A DNA stretch of 64,000 nucleotides from contig CM070505.1 in NCBI GenBank assembly GCA_036346375.1, positions 53,690,626 through 53,754,625 of the forward strand, written 5' to 3'. A model generated the notes under the pieces. It worked only from the letters and a program-made list of their open reading frames with translations, was not told the origin of the DNA and made no database searches. This DNA is from Guadua angustifolia. Taxonomy: Eukaryota > Streptophyta > Magnoliopsida > Poales > Poaceae. Each line of letters starts with the position of its first letter. The first letter of the stretch is position 1. Below, one piece after another: positions 21,911 to 33,163 of the stretch. Position numbers and translations under genes: made by a program.

Positions 21911-22172
21911 TAAAACTTTCCATTATTCAATGGTTGATAGGCTATTACGATTGGTTATAACTCTTCCTGTCAACAAAGAACCACAGAGCGAGTATTTTCG
22001 GTTATGAAACTTGTCAAGACCCGCATTCAAATAAAATAGGAGATGACTTTCTTCGACATTGCATGATAGTTTACATTGAAAAAGAACTAGCAAAGAAAAA
22101 TTAGTTCGAGATAAACTTATTGACTTGTATGATCTTCTAGGTAGTCGAGAACTAAATTTAAGTTAATAGAGA
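21911..22172 (+). pseudogene. hAT transposase C-terminal remnant
   Basis: The reading frames across this segment give pieces of the hAT-family dimerisation domain (PF05699): DRLLRLVITLPVN, then in another frame TTERVFSVMKLVKTRIQIK, then VYIEKELAKK-type and LIDLYDLLGSRELNL. The frame changes at least twice and contains stops, so it is not functional. The N-terminal two thirds are missing on the left, where GC-rich gypsy-type sequence begins at about 21780. It was probably the 3' exon of a hAT element interrupted by that insertion. A hAT-style inverted end lies just downstream at 22385-22412. Confidence 0.65.
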
Positions 22173-22412
22173 TGTAAGTTTCTTAATCTAAAAATATGTC
22201 ATATTTTTCTTATGTGGGCATGTGGTTATGCTATTTTTAAATTTAAATGCATCGATATTGCTATGATATTTTTTATGGATACTACGATAATTTTAGTTGG
22301 TCCACGTGGCCCCTAACTCAAATCCTCGCTCGCCTGCTCAGATCATCCCATCCATCCTATATCATCTCATCCCATTCATCCTCGTACACCCAACCAAATA
22401 CACCCTTAGTTT

Positions 22413-22875
22413 CTCCTAATTAATATTATTTCATGATTCTCTATTTTTAAAAAAAAATTACTTTTTTTTTGGCTGGATCTCCTCTTCCCCCTCTAAAGAG
22501 CGAAGTCCCAATTGATAGATTTCGCCTCAAATCGAAACAATTAATTTAGAAATTTTTCATAATTACTCGTATCCGCCTAGTGCTATTCTAGTTTACATCC
22601 AATTTTGTTTTCTCACTGGTGAATTCCGATCCCATTAATGTTGGAAAAGGAGGGGGGCTTTTCTCTTTTCCTTCGTGGTTCTTCCTTAAGTATACCATCA
22701 TATATATATACTAGTACTTGCTAGTTTTTGTCCCCAGCAGGCCGGTGCCGGCCATTGTCTGCACAAATTTCTTCTTCTTTATCTTTTACCTTTCTTCGCT
22801 TTATTTCTTATCTTTTTCTGGGTTATGCTCGTGCTGGTAAATTTCAAGTGAAGTTAAATTAAAGGCTATATATCC
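22413..22875. other. Intergenic, no gene recognised
   Basis: AT- and pyrimidine-rich sequence between the hAT end and the JMJ706 remnant. It contains a short TA run near 22703. No open frame of note and no transposon ends were recognised. Confidence 0.4.
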
Positions 22876-22877
22876 TC

Positions 22878-23931
22878 GTATTCTTGCCGTGTGGGGTTCC
22901 AGTCTGCGGCATCTTCCTTTCAGAAGAAATTTCTCCCTGTTCACTCCGATGGTCAATACCGCATCTGCGTAATTTTCGCCTTTGACCGCGTCGACTACTT
23001 GCTGTGCTGGCGAGCGCCTCTAACCTAATTAACCGTGTGGAATCGGGTTTTTGGTTGCTCGACCGACGTATATATAGCTTTCTTGACTCGATCGGTTACC
23101 GCTGTTTCGATGCTAGCTACCAGCTGCGACCAATTCGTCGCGTCCAGACTGTTGGTGGCTGCCATTTGTTGCCTTCAATTTTAATATTTTCCGGGCTGTT
23201 ACGGTGTGAACGTGACGTTATCACGTGACTTCTCCATTATTTTACTTGCTATCCAGTACTTGTGTTATTTTACGTGCTGGCTCATTATTTTGTTCTTAAT
23301 TTTCAACTTCTCAAGTGTCGCTTCTCAATTTCAAAAAAAAAAAAAAATGTCGTTTGTCCAGAAAGACATGCTAGGATCAAAACAAGTCATCAAATCGTCA
23401 TCGTGCTTATTAGGTTGTTTTTCTCTCCACGTCATCTTTTACAGGTACACATGCATGTGACGATTCTTATTGTCTGTGGTTGCGAGTCGCTGCTTGCTGC
23501 TCTTTGATGGCTGCAGTGCACTGCCCGTGACGGAATAGAGTAGGAGGACCTCGCGACCTTTGATTCCATTCTGCCAGTCTTTGTTTACCAGCTGCCCTAT
23601 GTATACCTACCTCTTTCTGTATCTCTCAGCTACAACTGTATTCTTTCATACGCTTGTTGCTTTCAAGTTTCAAGTAACCTGCTGCTTAATACTATTCAAT
23701 ACTGAATAGAATCATTCTTTTCGGACGCTGGGATGGGATGGAGTAATTGCCTTTGTTACTGTTGGCTGAAGTCCCTGTTTTATGGCGCGGGAATTTTGCA
23801 TCTTTCCTTGGGCTTCTTTCCTATATATAGGACCGTTTCATAGGAAATAAATCGGAGGGGCAAAGGGCTAGCAGTAATAACAATAGCCAGAGGAAGCCGA
23901 GGCCAAGAGACCAACCCATCAAGGTTCTGTT
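22878..23931 (+). pseudogene. JMJ706 locus remnant lacking all coding exons
   Basis: Two blocks match the flanks of the JMJ706 gene further right. The left block (22878-23215) matches 50606-51150, the 5' leader region; shared phrases are gtggggttccagtctgcggc, gttcactccgatggtca, tttgaccgcgtc, ctaacctaattaa and tgcgaccaattcgt. The right block (23449-23931) matches 55078-55790, the 3' flank; shared phrases are gtgacgattcttattgt, gagtcgctgcttgctgctct, ttcaatactgaatagaatca and atggcgcgggaattttgc. Between them lie only about 230 bp of unrelated sequence, including a poly-A run (23331-23345), where the functional locus has about 3.9 kb with 10 exons. No JmjN, JmjC or zinc-finger codons remain. The right block also shows the empty site of the Stowaway MITE at 55491. 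Confidence 0.8.
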
Positions 23932-24070
23932 TGTTTGGACTTTTTTACCAGCTTAAAAGCTAAAAGGTAAAACCTAAACAAACGAGTAGCTTTTTAACTA
24001 GGCTTTTTAAAAGCCATAGGCCTCCATTAAACTAAAAGCCAAAAGCCACTGAAGAGAGATTTTTTTGGCT
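23932..24070. mobile_element. MITE-like AAGC-rich foldback sequence
   Basis: It opens with ggttctgtttgtttggac and contains inverted phrases cagcttaaaagct and agctttttaactaggcttttt. It starts exactly where similarity between the JMJ706 remnant and the JMJ706 3' flank ends (23931). Relatives are at 5590-5815 and 27565-27805. Its boundaries and TSD are unresolved. Confidence 0.4.
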
Positions 24071-24099
24071 TATTAATGATTGGTTTTAGACTAATAATA

Positions 24100-25560
24100 C
24101 TAAAGTTAAGTAAAATTACCCACCTCTACTACGTACTAAAATAGACATTTCCCCTATGTACGGGGACATAGTATACACTTGCACTCTAGCGTGTCTATAG
24201 AAAGAAAAAGCTTTGTTAGATGGATGAATTGTTTCTTATACCATATGGTTTAGTGAACTGTTATTTATTGGAAATCTAATTTGGTAATTGGTAACTTCGC
24301 TTGCATAACTAGACTCGAACCCTAAATGCACGCAAAGAGTATAGGACGAGAGAGTAGGCGTGGCTCAACGTCTCGCAAAGGAGGACAAGCAAACATGTAC
24401 GAGTATATCTAAAAAAAGTATTATTAGTAACTCTCGAATTGATAAGAATACAATACAAGGTATTTAATACGATTATCTCAATTTATCCTAATTCTTTAAG
24501 TCCACCCTACTATTTTTTCTTACCTTCCCCCACTGCCTGTTTGTCTCAGTGATACGTGGCTTTTGTATCAAGTAAAATAAGGCATATGATCAATTAAAAA
24601 AAATGGTTTGAACACAGAGGTGGGTGGGTGGGTGGGTGGTTAGGGGAGAGGGGCGTGGACACCCGGACGTTTTTAGACCAAGGAGATGAAGCCATTACAT
24701 CTCCGGCCTCCCATACAGATGGGATAAAGAAAGTCCCAACACACGAAGAGAGTTTGAAACGACGGAAACAGCACGTCACAGGCATGATGAACACACGGAT
24801 ATACAGCCAGAGATACACGGAGATGGACGAATGGCCAGCTGGGCGTGTGTACGCGTCTACGAATTGAATCATCCATGCATGCATCGATCGATATATAGAC
24901 ACGTTGCTTGCATGACGATGTCCAGCAATAATCCCAATTATATTATTGACCGTGCTCTGTTCTGCACTGCACCGCTGAGTATGAATATATATAATGGGAT
25001 ATATATATTCTAGTATTTGCAGCAGCGGCACCACCACTTGACACCGGCCTTTTACTTTACTTTTGGGTGCGAGCCATGGCCGGCAGCATCGCATGCTGGC
25101 CCGTACTTACGTAGCGTAGCACCAGCATTAATTTAATTTCCAGCTACGTAATTTTCTTTACCTAATGACTTTGTTCCGACGTCCGAAATTTTCGGATACA
25201 TTACAATACTTTTTTCCTACGTGTGCAACATTTCTTTACACCATGTGAAACATTTTCCTCCGACAAACAGTAAAATACACTACAGTAAATACATGTTACA
25301 AACGTTCAAAAAAATATTGCACGCGTCGGTACAAAATGTTGCAAACGTAAGTTAAAAATGTTACAAGAGACGTCCGATGAGATGAATAGTAATTAGACGT
25401 CTGAGAGCTAGTTTCTCCTTTTTCTTTATTACAACATCCATACCCACGTACACGTACGTCGTGTACCGTTACCACACATCTAATGTATATATTTTCTTGT
25501 TCGATCGAGATTTAAGCCCAAGTCAAAATTAAGACGAGTCACCATTGTCAAACCAGGGAT
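24100..25560. other. Intergenic with a GGTG microsatellite
   Basis: It contains (GGTG)n at 24618-24641 and short TA runs near 24985-25010. The open frames here (for example 166 codons at 24594-25094 on the - strand) lack recognisable domains and overlap on both strands. They were judged to be chance frames. Confidence 0.4.
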
Positions 25561-25574
25561 TAGACAGCCCGCAC

Positions 25575-25905
25575 ACGGCAACGTGCTTCATCGGCAACCA
25601 TGGAATGTTCTATAGTAATCCGTACCTTATGTGTACTTGTGTAGTTAAGCTAGCTGCGGGCACCTGATTTAGCTCTTAGGACCTTCAACGTAGGAGCTAT
25701 CATTCGCCATCTGCAGATGGAGGAGTACTTGCTTTCCTTTGTTTAATTCTAAAGTAAGTTTCACAAAACTAAAAAACATTATACAAACCGGAAAAAATAC
25801 AGGTTCTACCACTGTTTTACATAACTATATATTTTTATAAAAACTTATGTCACAAAATTACAAGTTTTAGAGTTAACTATTTCTTCTAACAAGTCTAACA
25901 GTGTG
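25575..25905. repeat. Partner of block at 2255-2720
   Basis: This is a collinear diverged copy of 2255-2460 and of the small foldback element at 2545-2722. It includes ggcaaccatggaatgttcta, gtaccttatgtgtactt, ggacctt.aac and the attatacaaa and ataactatat phrases. It is non-coding. Confidence 0.6.
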
Positions 25906-26000
25906 GTTGGCTATTTTTCTGTGTTTCACTCGGAACCAGTAAGAGAGGGAGATGTGTTTGCGTCATTGTGTATTTGTGTGTGTAATCATGCTTCCTTTCA

Positions 26001-26165
26001 GCTAGAGGTGGGCATCATGCTAGACCAGACCGGTCCTGCACAGACCTATCGTGTTTCAGGTCTTCCTCGCTCCTGGATCACTGGAACACATCCATCACCA
26101 GCCAATGACCATGCATCCGATCGATGCTACTACTATATGTATTGTCAACTTCATGCCTGCCTGCC
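26001..26165. mobile_element. Truncated hAT-like element end
   Basis: It starts TAGAGGTGGGCATCATGCT and continues with agaccagaccgg, resembling the left end of the 7105-8177 element. No matching right end was found, so the element is truncated or rearranged. It is non-coding. Confidence 0.4.
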
Positions 26166-26411
26166 CTAATGTTGATACCAACTTTCTGACGACACTAGCA
26201 AGACGCGGCTTTAAGCACTAGATTATTCTTGTCACCATGCATATTATAATATATATTCATTCTCGGGAAAAATTAAGTACCTTCTACAAGCCTGCAACGG
26301 TAACCGATCACCTGACCTGTAAAAGCAGCTATTTCTAGAATGTCTCTAATCTTTTTTCCGGTGCGTGGTTGCAATGGACTGTGCAGCCCAGAGAAGAGAG
26401 AAAGTTGTTAA

Positions 26412-27221
26412 GGCATTACAATAAAGTTATCCCAACTTACTATTAGCGTGTATATATTAGTTTTGTTCTACGTGGAAGAGTTAGAAATTAAAGAGAAGAG
26501 AACTGGCTCTTACCTAGTAGCCAACATCGCACAGAAAAATAAGTGCTATCGTCGGTTAAAAGATGGTGTTGGAACCGGTGCGAGCAATCTATATCTTTAT
26601 TGAAGCTAGTGTTTTATCAATAGCCACAAAGATGAAATTAGTGTCGAATGCCGAAATTAAACGCTTTTACTGTTTTTCTAGAGACAACTTTTAGAGATTG
26701 TCGTTATTGTATAAACTGATTTTATTACTTACTCTAGTGTTTCTTTATAGATAACTTTTTTGAATAGTAAGCTTTGTTATTATACTTACTCTCGTAGTGC
26801 AAATAATGCCAATCTCTAAATTGTCTCGTAGGGCATTACAATAAAGCTATCTCAGCTTACTATAAGCGTGTATATATTAGTTTTGTTCTACGTGGAAGAG
26901 TTAGAAATTAAAGAGAAGAGAACTGGCTCTTACCTAGTAGCCAACATCGCACAGAAAAATAAGTGCTATCGCCGGTTAAAAGATGGTGTTGGAACCGGTG
27001 CGAGCAACTGTTAATGTTGAAGCTAGTGTTTTATCAATAGCCACAAAGATGAAATTAGTGTCGAATGCCGAAATTAAACTCTTTTAGTGTTTTTCTAGAG
27101 ACAACTTTTAGAGATTGTCGTTATTGTATAAACTGATTTTATTACTTACTCTAGTGTTTCTTTATAGACAATTTTTTTAAATAATGAGCTTTGTTATGAT
27201 ACTTACTCTCGTAGTGCAAAT
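26412..27221. repeat. Tandem duplication, about 420 bp period
   Basis: Copy 1 (26412-26806) and copy 2 (26834-27221) are about 96 per cent identical by eye. Both run from gcattacaataaag through gttctacgtggaagagttag, ggttaaaagatggtgttgga and aagctagtgttttatcaata to tactctcgtagtgcaaat. A 27-bp linker lies between them. Copy 2 lacks about ten bases near 27009 (ctatatcttt in copy 1). No reading frame is conserved. The origin (unequal crossover or a transposon dimer) is open. Confidence 0.85.
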
Positions 27222-27319
27222 CTAACCTATAAGTAGAGGTATCTCCATTGGGCGAGGAAGCGGTTTGGTGGTACCTGCAGGCAGCTGCCACCTAATATCG
27301 AACCTATACTAGTTCTGGG

Positions 27320-27482
27320 CTGGGACCAGGCAGCTGCCACCTAATATCGAAACCAAATCAAATCGTCCCTTACCCGCAAAGCCAATCCCACTAGTACAAG
27401 GTTAATTATCTCACGTTTTTGTCTAATAAAAGATGCTGCAATGCCCTCGAATGACCTAATTAATAGCTGTTTGCTATCCGAT
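27320..27482. repeat. Partner of block at 9445-9595
   Basis: This is the second of the collinear blocks shared with 2.2-10.4 kb. The copies share gaaaccaaatcaaa, agccaatcccacta and tgtttgctat. It is non-coding. Confidence 0.6.
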
Positions 27483-27564
27483 ATACATATATATATCAAT
27501 GCTCAACGATAGGCCATATATAGCTATTGGTAAATACTCTAGAACTACCTTGAGTCCGTGGGAG

Positions 27565-27805
27565 GCTTAAAAGTCAGCTTCACCTTCTTAAAAGTCAGTT
27601 TTTAAGTGATCTTTGGTATAAACTAGAAGCCACATATACCTTACAAAAACCAAAAGCTGAAATCTGGATGGGATGGGACCTATTTTTACAGTTTATTGCT
27701 GAGAGGATTAGTTATTTATCAAGCGACTTTTTATAAAACGTTACATCTGCTTTTCAGCTAGAAACAAAAAATCAGTTTTTTTTAGAAAAACTACAACCCC
27801 CGACA
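27565..27805. mobile_element. MITE-like AAGC-rich foldback sequence
   Basis: It has the same general wording as 5590-5815: an opening with aaaagtcag..ttt, a middle with actagaagccacata and aaaagctgaaatctggatggga, and an end with aaaatcagttttttttag. No TSD was assigned. Confidence 0.45.
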
Positions 27806-27856
27806 TGCTCTACACTTTACATAATAGCATATTAGCATGTACCCTCCATCTAAGTA

Positions 27857-28095
27857 ATATTCCCTCCATTTAAGTTTATAAAACATATTTGTTCTTATCA
27901 CGTATATAAAAATATATTAAAAATAACTCGATTACTCCTAGTCATTATCACTAAGTATTATATTCAATACATATATGTAAAGAATATATATAAAGTAAAT
28001 TTGGATTTTTGTTAGGAGAATAATTTTGCATTGACAATGAAATACGCTTTATATTATAAATAAAATATAGTTGTTATAAATTTGGATGGACGAAG
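27857..28095. mobile_element. Stowaway-like MITE
   Basis: The left end reads ttccctccatttaagtttata and the right end tataaatttggatggacgaag followed by TA. This is the inverted CTCCCTCC...-type end of Stowaway MITEs. It immediately precedes the duplicated block at 28098. The exact left boundary is uncertain by a few bases. Confidence 0.55.
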
Positions 28096-28097
28096 TA

Positions 28098-28395
28098 TCA
28101 GATTAACTATACATGCAATAGGTGGAGTAGTAAATGGCCTTTTTAGGTCAACTGTCCCGGCCTCCCGGGTGGATAAAACCGTAAGTGGCAACCAACCATG
28201 ACTTGCTCTTCTCTTCTCTCTCCGAATGTAAAGAAAAAGGGAAGGCAACCGAGCCATGCACTTATTTATTATTTAATATAAATCAGAGGGTTTCTAACAA
28301 GAAATAGATGGGCACACAGAGAGAGAGAGAGAGAATTCCTTCAACCATGGCGTCCGTGTTCAGTTCGGTGGAAAAAAGAGTGAACAAGTTCTAAC
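28098..28395. repeat. Partner of block at 9855-10405, without the MITE
   Basis: A collinear copy of 9855-10027 plus 10265-10405. The Stowaway insertion site of the other copy is empty here (near 28265). A (GA)n run at 28317-28334 is specific to this copy. It is non-coding. Confidence 0.7.
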
Positions 28396-28932
28396 CCTCG
28401 ACCAAACCAAGAAGGGAGGTGTCTTAATGTATTACTATTTAAAGATTGTGTATAGATTAAAGCATAAATGAATGGTAGATAGTGATTATTTATCATTTTA
28501 TTTGTTTTAAAATTTGTGCAATTTGTATTTAGGTCAGACTAATTCCATACGAATCAGTACGGAGAAGCATGTGCTTGTCACTCCTGCAATGGCACCAAAG
28601 ATGAAATGCAGAGTACCGATATCCTTGTGGTTAGTGGAGAAGAGCCATTGGACCAGAGTTGTCATTTTATTTTTGTTTTGTGAAATCGGGTACCTTGAAG
28701 CTGTTGGGGGTAAGGTATCCGATTGATGTAATTAGAGTATGGCTCTCAATAAAAAGTTATCTTTCCTTTAAGCTGTATGTTGAATTAGTCTCATAATACG
28801 GTAGATATATAATCATCCCAGTTGACTATCTGAGCTAATTGTGATTGAGGAACTTGCTAATTACGATAGTAATTGGCATGCTACCCCCTGAACGTCATCT
28901 TGAGTTGATATGGTATAGGTAGGGGTTGTGGG

Positions 28933-30407
28933 TGAAAGGACCGAGATGTTGCCTAGAGGGGGGGTGAATAGGCGATTTTAAAATTTAATTCGCAGCGGAA
29001 ACAATATTCTTTGGATAGTCCGAAATTTCCTTCCTTCGACCGTCCGAGTAGTTCGGATAGTCCGAATGAACTTTCGGATAGTCCGAACGGTTCTGCACAC
29101 AAAAACCCTAAAAAGTATATCTAAGCCATTTGAGAGTATAACTAGCACCAAATGAGATTCAAGAGTTTAGAATACTTCTAGTAGACAAGTACTCACCAAA
29201 ACACTTCACAAAAGCTAGCCACAACTTGAATCTCTTAGATTTCAAGAAACCACAAAAGGGGAAAAGAAAGGATCCAAGAAACAAATTGAAATGCACAAAG
29301 ATTTTTACCTGAAGTTCGGATCCTTGAGGGGATCCTACGTCTTTGTTGAAGCGGCACCAAGCCGGGGTTTTATTCAACCCTAATCCTCTAGGTGTTGCAC
29401 CAAGCACTCACCTACTTCTTCTTGAATCCTTTCCTTGAGGAGGTGGATCCGACCTTCACAAACCTCCGGCGGCGTCCCACACCAAGTTTGGGAGCAAATC
29501 GGCAACTCTTAGCCGTCTAGGAGTCCTCAACCTCCAAGAGTAATAGATTTGCCAAGAAATCCGCGAGAGAATAATTTTTGTGCTCAAGATAAATCAATGT
29601 CTCTATATCTCACAATCTTTCTACTCACTCAACCTCCAAAGATTCACAAATCAAAAGATCAAGAGGGAGTGAGGGCTTGAGCTCTAGAGGTGAGGAATGG
29701 CAGTAAATGAGTGAAATAAATGCTCTCTATTCTGTTAGGTGAGAGTTTGGGGCTTTTATAGCCACTCAAAAACTAGCCGTTTTGAGTTGTGCTCGAGTCT
29801 GTTCGGATAGTCCGAACAGATTGAGTTCCAGGCACCGAGCGACTCGGTTCGGACAGTCTGAACATTTCTTCGGACAGTCCGAACGCTTCGGATACTCCGA
29901 GCATTCGGATAGTTCGAAAAATCTTCGGACACTCCGAACATAAAAACACATGACCCAACCGAGGGGGTGCACTCGGATACTCCGAAGGTGACTTCAGACA
30001 TTCCGAACCCAAATTTGTCTAGTCTAACAGAGGGGGTCAGTTCGAACATTCCGAACTGGGGTTCGGATACTCCGAGCTATTTTGAGCAAAATGCTCCTAA
30101 GACTTTACACTTTGACCTATTTTGTGACTAAGATCCATCATTGAGCACACTAAGTCATTCTAAAGCTATTTCTCGTCATATCCCTCTTTATAGTACGGCA
30201 ATTCTTAAACTCAACAAAAATAAATTTGATACACAATAATTCAGTCTACATGATGCCTTTTTCTCCTTTGTTTTGAGGGTGCTCCTTTTGCTTCAAGACT
30301 TTCTCATGACCGCGATAATCTGTTCACAATGCTCATAAAGGTCATTAGTCACTTAATCCTGTTGTCATTAATCACCAAAATCTTTAAGGGGCCTAGATGC
30401 ACTTTCA
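28933..30407 (-). repeat. 3' LTR with 14 TTCGGANNNTCCGAA-type motifs
   Basis: In element orientation it starts tgaaagtgcatctaggcc and ends cctttca. A TATA box (ggctataaaag, reverse complement of 29753-29763) is preceded in U3 by ten inverted-repeat motifs of the form TTCGGA-NNN-TCCGAA (29800-30080). Four more lie near the other end (29008-29095). The 3-nt centre varies (tag, cag, tac, cac, cat) while the arms are constant. The conserved LTR block lies at 30182-30201. Confidence 0.9.
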
Positions 30408-30421
30408 ATCTCCCCCTTTTT
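30408..30421 (-). other. Polypurine tract
   Basis: On the - strand this reads aaaaagggggagat and abuts the 3' LTR exactly. It is the expected site of plus-strand DNA priming during reverse transcription. Similar purine tracts occur upstream at 30501-30510, 30578-30587 and 30851-30863. Confidence 0.85.
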
Positions 30422-30881
30422 GGTGAATTGATGACAACACGATTAGATTTATAATTAAATTGAAATGAGATTGTATTTGGTATTCCAAATACATGGTGGG
30501 GCTCCCCCTAAATATGTGCATTAGAAAAATTTAAGTGGAATCTCAAATGCACATATTTACGGGAAATTGTGGCGAGAGCTCCCCCTATATCTTTGCATTC
30601 GTGAGCATATGGTAGGAAATTTAACAAATAATTGCACAAATTTAACAAGTAATTGCACAAATAAATATGGCATGGATTGGGCACACAAAAATGCATTACT
30701 TAACGGAAACACAAGATATAGTTCACCATCCAACATTCCAGAGCAACACAGCCAAAATATAAGCAAATAATCCAACAACGATAAGCAAGTACGAAACGAA
30801 ACAAATTAAGCAACAACCAAGCACACGACAAAAGATATAAATCTAATCCCTCTCCCCCTTTGGCATCAAGACACCAAAAGG

Positions 30882-31090
30882 TCACTCCTCGCTGCCATCA
30901 TCGTCGCCATCACTGTCTCCGCCTGGCGTATAAGCAGTATCACCTTCTTTATCATCTCCAGTAGGCGCAGAAACAGCGGGAAGGTCAAAAAACTGACGAA
31001 TCTCAGAATCCACAGTCGTTGTCTCAGACTTGAACTCTGACTCCTCAGAAGAACAGGATAGGTTCAGCTTCCCTTTGATAACATTCAACG
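30882..31090 (-). pseudogene. Acidic 3' fragment after integrase breakpoint
   Basis: A - strand frame rich in Ser, Glu and Asp (KLNLSCSSEESEFKSETTTV, later GGDSDGDDDGSEE, stop near 30882). It lies between the truncated integrase and the polypurine tracts. Sireviruses often carry an extra frame downstream of pol; this could be its tail, brought next to integrase by an internal deletion. There is no recognisable domain, so the identity is an inference. Confidence 0.4.
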
Positions 31091-31935
31091 CCGGTATTCT
31101 TGAATTCGGTGCTATTGTCATTTCGAATTCTCTTGATCTTCACTTCGATTTCATTTTGAGCCCTTCTCATGAATTTCTTTAGGGTTCCTTGGACTTCACT
31201 TTTGTCATGTAAGAAAAATACCCAAGTGAAACGAGAAAAATCATCAACAATAACGAGACCATACTTGTTTCCTCCTATGCTTATGTATGTGACCGGGCCG
31301 AACAAGCCCATATAGAGCATCTCCAAAGGTCTTGAGGTAGTCATCACATTCTCAGAGGGATGAGAAGCTCCAACTTGCTTTCCGGCTTGACATGCATTAC
31401 ACACCCTATCTTTCTCAAAGACAACATTAGTTAATCCAAGGATATGATTGCCTTTAATAAGTTTGTGAAGGTTCCTCATGCCAACATGAGCAAGTCAGCG
31501 ATGCCATAACCAACCCACGCTAGATTTAGCCATTAAGCACATTTCAAGGTTAATTCTATCCGTAGTAAAATCTACGAGATAGAGATTTCCCTTTAAACGA
31601 CCCTTAACGGCTATTGAACCATCATCCCTCTTTATGACATCCACACCCTTATCACTAAACACACAATTGTAGCCCGCTTCACATAATTGAGCAACGGACA
31701 ATAAATTGTAGCTTAGTAATTCAACAAGCAAAATATTGTTTATATGAAAATCATTTGTGATGAGAATCTTACCTAAACCTACCAACTCACCTTTTCCATT
31801 GTCACCGAAAATTATGCTTTCACTATTTGTTCCATTGGCATCTAAGTGTGCGAACATCGCCCTTTCTCCGGTCATATGATGTGTACATCCGCTATCCAAA
31901 ATCCAACTTGATCCATCGGAGATGTAGACCTACAA
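31090..31935 (-). pseudogene. copia protease and truncated integrase
   Basis: The - strand frame carries the protease motif DSGCTHHMTG (from about 31897). A GAG-pre-integrase region follows, then an integrase zinc-binding section with a CNAC pair (near 31405). The catalytic core reads LFGPVTYISIGGNKYGLVIVDD and later RNDNSTEF. Three defects are visible. A nonsense codon at 31492-31494 separates the pre-integrase and integrase parts. The first catalytic Asp of the core (normally in DLFGP) is Gly. The core stops after the second Asp region near 31100, where unrelated 3' sequence is joined. The last catalytic Glu, the whole reverse transcriptase and RNase H are absent. A frameshift near 31930 separates it from the upstream frame. 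Confidence 0.85.
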
Positions 31936-31939
31936 AAAG

Positions 31940-33160
31940 AAATTTAGATTTTGCCTTTTGGTACCCAAACTTGTTTAGGTCGCGCACGTTAGTGATAAGA
32001 GACTTTGGGACCCAAATAGATCGCACATGAGACGCATTGTTGGGTTTACGCCCGATATGATGAGCAACTATACGACCGAGGTTAGTTTTTTTGAGCACAT
32101 AAGAAGCAAAGAAAGTAGAATGAGTCTTATACTTAGAATTCCCTTCGCCCTTAACAAAGTGAATAGGCTTATATAACGGGGCAACCACGATGTGGCTCTT
32201 TTTGCCCTTGGGTGGAACATACCCAAGCCCATGCTTCATGAAGTTACCTTAGCGCTTACCGAGGAACTCCTCTAATCCTTTGCTTGCCTTATAGGACTTT
32301 TGAAGTCCATCTTCAAGCATTCCCTTGAGTTTCTCATTTTCATGAGCTAATACTTGCAAAGTCTCAAGGTTAGTGGCACAAGCATCAATATTGATATTAT
32401 AGCATCTTGCACATCCATTACTAGTAGATGGTGATGAGGAATTGGAGTTACCCGTTGAGGGGATAGGAGCGTTATTCGAGAGATCAACAAGCTTCACTTC
32501 AAGTGCCTTGCAAGCATCCTTTGCTTTAGTAAGTTCCTCTATGAGTAAAGAATTGGTGATCTCAAGACTAGCTATTTCGGATTTGGTCATTTTGGAATTT
32601 TTGACCAACTCCTCATACTTTCTCCTTTCATTGGTCAGACTTTTCTCTAACTCAAGATTTTTCTCTTTTTCAAGAATAAGCAAGTCTTCTTGAGCTTCGA
32701 GAGTAGTCTTCTTTTGTTCAATGGTTTCCTCCAGTTTCTCAATATCTTTTAAAAGTAAATCTAATTTTTGAATATCAAAGTCCTTCATAGACTTGAACGC
32801 ACTATCATCGTCACTAGCATCATCGCTATCATCTAAGCATGAATCAACAATAGAAGAGGATGATGTTTTGATTGATACCTTGCGCCCCTTGGCTATAAGG
32901 CACATTGGAGCGTCCTCGTCGCCATCGCTCAAGTTATCGAAAAGGCCCTTCGACGTTGTTGAGTTAGTAGGCACGGCGATGGCGACGGAGGTAACTCCTC
33001 CTTCTTCGTCGGAGTCAGAGTTTGAGTCGGAATCGGAGTTTGAGTCCCACTCTTCTCCAATGTGAGCTTGCCCTTTGTGCTTGTAATGCTTGAACTTCTT
33101 GCTCCTTTCCTTATTCTTGCCCCAATATTTGTCCTTCTTGTAAGACTTGTCCTCCTTCTT
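31940..33160 (-). pseudogene. copia gag-pol middle region, two nonsense codons
   Basis: This frame is in phase with the gag frame and separated from it by a stop at 33161-33163 (a TGA where W is expected from context). It encodes a Ser/Asp-rich linker and then a long coiled coil (LLLKDIEKLEETIEQKKTTL and following, 32600-32790). A region with KGLEEFLGKR ends at a second stop at 32246-32248. The frame continues to about 31940, where the phase changes before the protease. In Sireviruses an extended region between gag zinc knuckle and protease with coiled coils is usual. Confidence 0.7.
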
Positions 33161-33163
33161 CTC

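Noticed and set aside
14612..22412. One single hAT element with its two ends at 14612 and 22412, interrupted by the gypsy-type element
   Set aside because: The inverted ends are similar, but the 8-bp flanks (acctcgtt and gtttctcc) do not match, so the claim was reduced to two hAT-related segments.
24594..25094. 166-codon - strand frame
   Set aside because: No domain; overlaps opposite frames and a GGTG microsatellite.
28514..28726. Small 70-codon frame followed by an AATAAA-like signal
   Set aside because: No domain or exon structure; starts in a dispersed repeat.
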